The notes beneath the pieces are model-generated. The model saw only the letters and a list, made by a program, of their open reading frames with translations. It ran no database searches and had not been told where the DNA came from. A stretch of 64,000 nt of DNA. It comes from Shimia sp022448905 (lineage in GTDB: Bacteria; Pseudomonadota; Alphaproteobacteria; Rhodobacterales; Rhodobacteraceae). The position numbers and the translations under genes were made by a program. The stretch lies in contig NZ_CP138953.1 of NCBI RefSeq assembly GCF_047126315.1, positions 2,604,001-2,668,000 of the forward strand, in the 5' to 3' direction. Of this stretch, positions 60,109-64,000 are shown piece by piece; position 1 is the stretch's first letter; every line of letters begins with the position of its first letter.

Positions 60109-60861
60109 ATGGGATCGATCTGGGAATATGCCAATCCGGTGAAGTTCAGCCAAACCGTGTCGCGGTTTCTGATGCCGGTAGCCGTTTTAGCCGCAATCGC
60201 AACGATTGTCGGATTGGTCTGGGGATTTTTCTTTACACCGGACGATTATCGTCAGGGGGCCACTGTAAAAATTATCTACCTGCATGTGCCGTCTGCCCTG
60301 ATGGCAATCAACATCTGGTTCATGATGCTGGTCACCTCGTTGATCTGGCTGGTACGCCGTCACCACGTGAGCGCTCTGGCGGCCAAAGCTGCAGCACCTG
60401 TGGGCGTGGTCATGACCTTGATTGCGCTTTGGACCGGCGCGGTCTGGGGACAGCCGATGTGGGGCACCTGGTGGGCCTGGGACCCGCGACTGACATCGTT
60501 CCTGATCCTGTTCTTGTTTTACCTGGGCTATATCGCGCTTTGGGAGGCGATCGATAACCCGGATACCGCCGCTGACCTTACTGCTGTGCTCTGTATTGTG
60601 GGCTCTGTCTTTGCCATGCTGAGCCGTTATGCGGTGAACTTCTGGAACCAGGGGCTGCATCAGGGCGCCTCGATCATGCGGGCAGGGGCGGTGACAGGCA
60701 CCGACACCGAGGAGAAGGTCTCCAACGTGTTCTTTTACCCGTTGATGATGTGCATCATTGGCTTTGTCCTTTTCTTCATTGCGCTGGTGCTGTTGCGCAC
60801 CCGCACGGAAATTCACAAGCGGCGCACCCGCGCGCTGCTGGCACGGGAGCGCATGGCATGA
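60109..60861 (+). CDS. ccmC: heme-handling protein CcmC
   Basis: 250 residues with six helices. The WGQPMWGTWWAWDPRLTSFLIL block near residue 120 is the tryptophan-rich heme-handling motif, and conserved histidines are in KIIYLHVPSALMAIN near 55 and NQGLHQGASI near 185. It delivers heme to CcmE. Overlaps ccmD by ATGA. Confidence 0.95.
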   Translation: MGSIWEYANPVKFSQTVSRFLMPVAVLAAIATIVGLVWGFFFTPDDYRQGATVKIIYLHVPSALMAINIWFMMLVTSLIWLVRRHHVSALAAKAAAPVGVVMTLIALWTGAVWGQPMWGTWWAWDPRLTSFLILFLFYLGYIALWEAIDNPDTAADLTAVLCIVGSVFAMLSRYAVNFWNQGLHQGASIMRAGAVTGTDTEEKVSNVFFYPLMMCIIGFVLFFIALVLLRTRTEIHKRRTRALLARERMA

Positions 60862-61007
60862 TGCCAGATCTGGGAAAATACGCGGACACGGTTTTGTCGT
60901 CTTACGCAGTGTCGCTGTTGCTGATTGTGGGTCTGATCTGGTGGAGCCTGCGTGCCGCCCGCAAAGCCCGTGCCGAGCTGGACGATGTGGAAGGGCGCCG
61001 CAAATGA
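60858..61007 (+). CDS. ccmD: heme exporter protein CcmD
   Basis: 49-residue single-helix protein. The helix AVSLLLIVGLIWWSLRAARKARAELDDVEGRR has the usual basic end. It stabilises the CcmABCE complex. Its start and stop overlap both neighbours (ATGA at each end). Confidence 0.88.
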   Translation: MMPDLGKYADTVLSSYAVSLLLIVGLIWWSLRAARKARAELDDVEGRRK

Positions 61008-61555
61008 GCGACACTCCAGCCAAGAAAAAAGTCTCGCCGCTGATGTTCCTGCCGCCGCTGCTCTTTGCGGGATTGGCAGCGATGTTCCTTTTGGGCATGC
61101 AGCGCGAAAACCCAAACGAGCTGCCAAGCGCTCTGGTTGGGGAACAAGCGCCAGACGTTCAAATCACCATGCTGGGCGACAAAGAGATGTGGGATGACAG
61201 TGCTTTGCGCACCGGCAAGCCAACCCTGGTGAACTTCTGGGCCAGCTGGTGTGGGCCGTGCCGTGTGGAGCATCCCAACTTGATGCAGTTGCAAGCCGAG
61301 GGGCTGACCATTTTGGGGGTGAACTACAAGGACGCGGCAGGTAACGCGCTGAGTTTCCTGGAAGAATTGGGTGATCCCTACACCGCAGGCGGGGCTGACA
61401 CCACGGGCCGCATGGCGCTCAATTGGGGTGTCTATGGTGTGCCAGAGACCTATCTGATTGATGGCGACGGCAATGTGCTTTTGCGCATCGCAGGTCCGGT
61501 GACCGAACGCGAAGTTGAAGGCCGCATCCGGCCCGCGCTTGAAGCTTTGAACTAA
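61004..61555 (+). CDS. ccmG: thiol:disulfide oxidoreductase CcmG/DsbE
   Basis: 183 residues. A signal anchor (MFLPPLLFAGLAAMFLLGM) and a thioredoxin domain with FWASWCGPCRVEHP (Cys83, Cys86) and YGVPETYLIDGDGNV with the cis-proline. It keeps the apocytochrome c heme-binding cysteines reduced. The ATG at 61004 overlaps the ccmD stop. ccmE, F and H are not in this window. Confidence 0.95.
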   Translation: MSDTPAKKKVSPLMFLPPLLFAGLAAMFLLGMQRENPNELPSALVGEQAPDVQITMLGDKEMWDDSALRTGKPTLVNFWASWCGPCRVEHPNLMQLQAEGLTILGVNYKDAAGNALSFLEELGDPYTAGGADTTGRMALNWGVYGVPETYLIDGDGNVLLRIAGPVTEREVEGRIRPALEALN

Positions 61556-61576
61556 AGATCCATACTGAAGAAAACA

Positions 61577-61615
61577 AAAAAGGCCTCGACAGCTGAAACA
61601 CACCGAGGCCTTTTC
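61577..61615. terminator. bidirectional terminator
   Basis: GGCCTCG pairs with CGAGGCC around a 15-base loop, with an A-run before and TTTTCTTTTT after. It ends ccmABCDG and also the convergent rpiB gene. Confidence 0.85.
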
Positions 61616-61633
61616 TTTTTAAGTGCTGGGGCC

Positions 61634-62074
61634 TTAGCCTTCAATCATGTCCACACGGGTGCCGTGGCGACCGCCTTCAAATTCGGCGTCCAAGTATGCG
61701 TCAACAATTTCCAGTGCGAGACCTTCACCAACAACCCGAGCGCCAATCGACAGCATGTTGGCGTTGTTGTGGGCACGGATCATCGCGGCGGAAAATGTGT
61801 CCGAGCACACGCCACAACGGATGCCAGGCACTTTGTTGGCTGCCATCATGATGCCTTGTCCGGTGCCACAGAGGATGATGCCCAGATCACACTCGCCAGA
61901 AGCCACGCGCTCCGCTGCGGCTTTGCCGTGCAGCGGGTAGTGGGTGCTCTCGGTGGTGGTGGGGCCGATGTCGACCACTTCATAGCCCTTGGCGGTAACA
62001 TGAGTGGCAACAGCTTGGCGCAGGTTGATGGCGGCGTGGTCGCTGGAAAGCACGATGCGTTTGGTGGCAGACAT
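61634..62074 (-). CDS. rpiB: ribose-5-phosphate isomerase B
   Basis: 146 residues. LSSDHAAINLRQAV near the N-terminus, ILCGTGQGIMMAANKVPGIRCGV with the catalytic cysteine near 66, and HNNANMLSIGARVVG are the family blocks. It interconverts ribulose-5-phosphate and ribose-5-phosphate, or acts on other aldoses. The ATG at 62074 gives the normal length; the frame is open for 17 codons more. Confidence 0.93.
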   Translation of the reverse strand: MSATKRIVLSSDHAAINLRQAVATHVTAKGYEVVDIGPTTTESTHYPLHGKAAAERVASGECDLGIILCGTGQGIMMAANKVPGIRCGVCSDTFSAAMIRAHNNANMLSIGARVVGEGLALEIVDAYLDAEFEGGRHGTRVDMIEG

Positions 62075-62267
62075 AGGTGGCAGACCTTTTTGTGAGTGTT
62101 GGCCCGTCCATAGGGGCAAAGGCAAACAAGTGCAATTGGCCTCTGTCGCCTTGGGCCTGTGGTCGCGAAGTGACGCTCACTCTTTCTCGCGAAACCTTGA
62201 TTGGCATGTCACGTCATGTGCGCATAAAACGGTCTTCGGGGACACACTCAATGGAATGGACTTCGGT

Positions 62268-62978
62268 ATGATCGGAAAGATTGGCATCCGCACAACGGGC
62301 GCGCTCGCGGCTTTGTGGCTTGGACTGGCGATGCCGGTGATGGCAGAGATCAAACCCGTCGTGGTGGAGCTGTATACCTCGCAAGGTTGTTCCAGCTGTC
62401 CTCCAGCGGATGAGTACTTCCATAAGCAGTTGGCGGGGCGCGATGATGTGATCGCGCTGGCCTTTCATGTCGACTATTGGGATTATATCGGCTGGAAAGA
62501 CATCCATGCGGACCCGGCCTACACCGAGCGTCAACACACCTATGCCCGTGCCGCAGGCCACCGGTCTGTCTACACACCGCAGATGATCGTGAACGGCAAG
62601 GACCACGTGGTTGGTACCCATCCGGGCAAAGTTGACGGATTGATTAAGACCCATCTCAAAGGCAGCTCTGCGGTGGATCTCTCTATCACACGGGACGGCA
62701 ATCAGCTTCGCATCAAAGCGTCTGCAGACAAGCCTGCCCCGATGCAGGTGCACGTGATACGCTACAAGTCGGCCGAGAAAGTCTCCATCAAACGCGGTGA
62801 AAACGCTGGCCGTGTTTTGACCTACGCCAACATCGTGTCCGAGTGGGAGACGGTGAAAGACTGGAACGGGCGCAGTAACCTCTCAACCAGTGTGCGTGTC
62901 AAAGGTGACGCACCAATTGTGGTGCTCATCCAACATGAAAACGGCGGCCCCATTGAGACCGCCGCGCGTATCAAGTAA
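62268..62978 (+). CDS. DUF1223 secreted thioredoxin-like protein
   Basis: 236 residues. Signal peptide ends at VMA (about residue 26). VVELYTSQGCSSCPPADEYFHKQL holds a CxxC pair and LAFHVDYWDYIGWKD, both diagnostic for DUF1223, a thioredoxin-related family; VYTPQMIVNGKD carries the cis-proline position. The C-terminal half is a beta domain. Its partner and substrate are not known. An in-frame ATG at 62256 is also possible. Confidence 0.88.
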   Translation: MIGKIGIRTTGALAALWLGLAMPVMAEIKPVVVELYTSQGCSSCPPADEYFHKQLAGRDDVIALAFHVDYWDYIGWKDIHADPAYTERQHTYARAAGHRSVYTPQMIVNGKDHVVGTHPGKVDGLIKTHLKGSSAVDLSITRDGNQLRIKASADKPAPMQVHVIRYKSAEKVSIKRGENAGRVLTYANIVSEWETVKDWNGRSNLSTSVRVKGDAPIVVLIQHENGGPIETAARIK

Positions 62979-62993
62979 TTGACGTAACGAGGT

Positions 62994-64000
62994 TTATTCG
63001 TCGTCGTCATCCTCTTCGGAGATGAGTTCGATCTCGCCAAGTTCGACCAGTTCGCGCACTGCTTTGGTGACCTCTGACATGGCGGCTTCGGCTTCTTTGG
63101 TTTTCACCTTGCCACGATCACCGATCGCTTCACGCAGTTGATCTGCCATCCGGCCGGACATGTTGGACAAGATGAACTCGGTCGACATGCCAAAGTCGCC
63201 TTCGGTGGCGTAGGCCATGGCGGTGACAAGCGCACCTTCGTCGATGTCTTTGGTCAGTTTCGGCACATCCAGTGGCTTCACGCGTGTCGCGATATGCGCA
63301 TAGGTGAAGATCCGACGGCGGACGGCATCGGCAAACTCGGCGTCTTTTTCGTCCAGCGAGCCCAGAACCTCGTCACGCGTAGCTGTTGAAGCGCTGTTGA
63401 GGATGGCCCCCAGGCGATCTTCCGGGCCTTCTTTGAAGGCTTTTGGCGGACGGTCTTCGATCTGACAGGCCAGTGTCAGGCCAATGCGATCCACCGCTTC
63501 CGGCGTAATGCTTTCGGTCATTGACATGGCAAAGGTGATGCGGCGGGCCTTGTCGCCCGGCAGCTTGGCAAGCACCTCTGCAGCTTTGTCCACTGGCAGT
63601 TTGGAAATCAAAACCGCGGAAACTTCGATGCTCTCGCCATCGACCATCTCGATCAATTCCTGGGTGGAGAGTTCTTTGATGCGGGCCCATGGGTTGCCAA
63701 TCATGCGCACACCCGCCTCTCGGCGCAGGCGGGCCTCGGTCATTGGGCTGATCTGCCCTTGCAGCACGCTGAGCGCGCCGGAGATGCCATTGGGGAAGGA
63801 GAGACCAATCGACTCAAGCTCTTGGGCAAACTCCATAAGCACATCTGCCAGGGTTTCCCGATCGATATAGCCCATGTCACCCATCATATAGGTCAGGTCT
63901 GCCTGATGATCATCAGACAGTTCCGCCAGCGCGAGTTCCGCCCCTTCGTTGAGCAGAAAGCGAACAATAATGGCCGCTTTCTGCGGGCGGGAGAGATTGG
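62994..64000 (-). CDS. fliG: flagellar motor switch protein FliG, N-terminus cut by window edge
   Basis: The visible part has about 335 residues, ending with a strongly acidic tail (ISEEDDDDE). Starting at the window edge, LSRPQKAAIIVRFLLNEGAE is the opening of the FliG N-terminal domain; the middle domain follows, and the C-terminal torque domain shows RIFTYAHI near the HIFDD-equivalent region and FILSNMSGRMADQLREAI. The frame is open to 64000, so the true start is outside. The flagellar operon probably continues to the right on the minus strand. Confidence 0.9.
   Translation of the reverse strand, partial: NLSRPQKAAIIVRFLLNEGAELALAELSDDHQADLTYMMGDMGYIDRETLADVLMEFAQELESIGLSFPNGISGALSVLQGQISPMTEARLRREAGVRMIGNPWARIKELSTQELIEMVDGESIEVSAVLISKLPVDKAAEVLAKLPGDKARRITFAMSMTESITPEAVDRIGLTLACQIEDRPPKAFKEGPEDRLGAILNSASTATRDEVLGSLDEKDAEFADAVRRRIFTYAHIATRVKPLDVPKLTKDIDEGALVTAMAYATEGDFGMSTEFILSNMSGRMADQLREAIGDRGKVKTKEAEAAMSEVTKAVRELVELGEIELISEEDDDDE

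Overview
The window looks like chromosome from a marine Rhodobacteraceae (Roseobacter-group) alphaproteobacterium. Reasons: GC-rich coding, soxBDAG sarcosine oxidase, an FeS-type bacterial (6-4) photolyase, the cytochrome c maturation genes ccmABCD-ccmG plus a separate ccmI, SerS beside YajC-SecD-SecF, and a DUF1289/RuvX/CcmI set. No rRNA gene, complete tRNA or CRISPR array was seen.

Positions 1-1970 are debris of an earlier mobile region: a truncated IS1380-type transposase with a duplicated copy of its 3' end, the tail of a D12-class DNA adenine methylase, and the 3' half of a tRNA gene. Positions 1953-24103 look like a fixed 22-kb genomic island. It is bounded by a 20-bp direct repeat (the tRNA 3' end) and, just inside each end, by a second repeat pair that resembles integrase arm-type sites. 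No integrase remains. The island holds an AlgX/AlgJ-like pseudogene, two different photolyases with a DUF2256 protein, a glutathione peroxidase, and a 16-kb catabolic locus.

That locus (7195-23186) is the most interesting system here. It has a sugar-type ABC importer, an amidohydrolase, four SnoaL/NTF2-like proteins, a HisD-family dehydrogenase, an SDR, a LacI repressor, a bicupin, a MetE-C-terminal-like protein, an alpha/beta hydrolase and an RraA-like protein. Several genes overlap by 1-4 bases. Two LacI-type operators lie in the divergent promoter region at 9072-9185. I do not know the substrate; import followed by oxidation of a polyol or hydroxylated compound is an inference.

From 24.2 kb the content is core-like: dusA, a TSUP transporter, a membrane-anchored RTX-repeat protein, the ccmI-ruvX-DUF1289 operon, soxBDAG, Fe/Mn superoxide dismutase, a siderophore-interacting protein, a LOG-family protein, a LysM protein, an Atm1-like ABC exporter, an RND pump with its adaptor, a YfgM-like protein-bamB-der, a fatty acid desaturase, serS (opposite strand), yajC-secD-secF, ccmABCD-ccmG, rpiB, a DUF1223 protein, and the edge of fliG.

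Three genes (AlgX-like, metallophosphoesterase, RND pump) are each broken by one in-frame stop codon with the frame otherwise open. Two non-coding patterns recur: a CACCTCC leader followed by three 11-nt units, before the MetE-like gene and before ccmA; and a GC-rich palindrome ending in CCCGGGATATTT after two stop codons.
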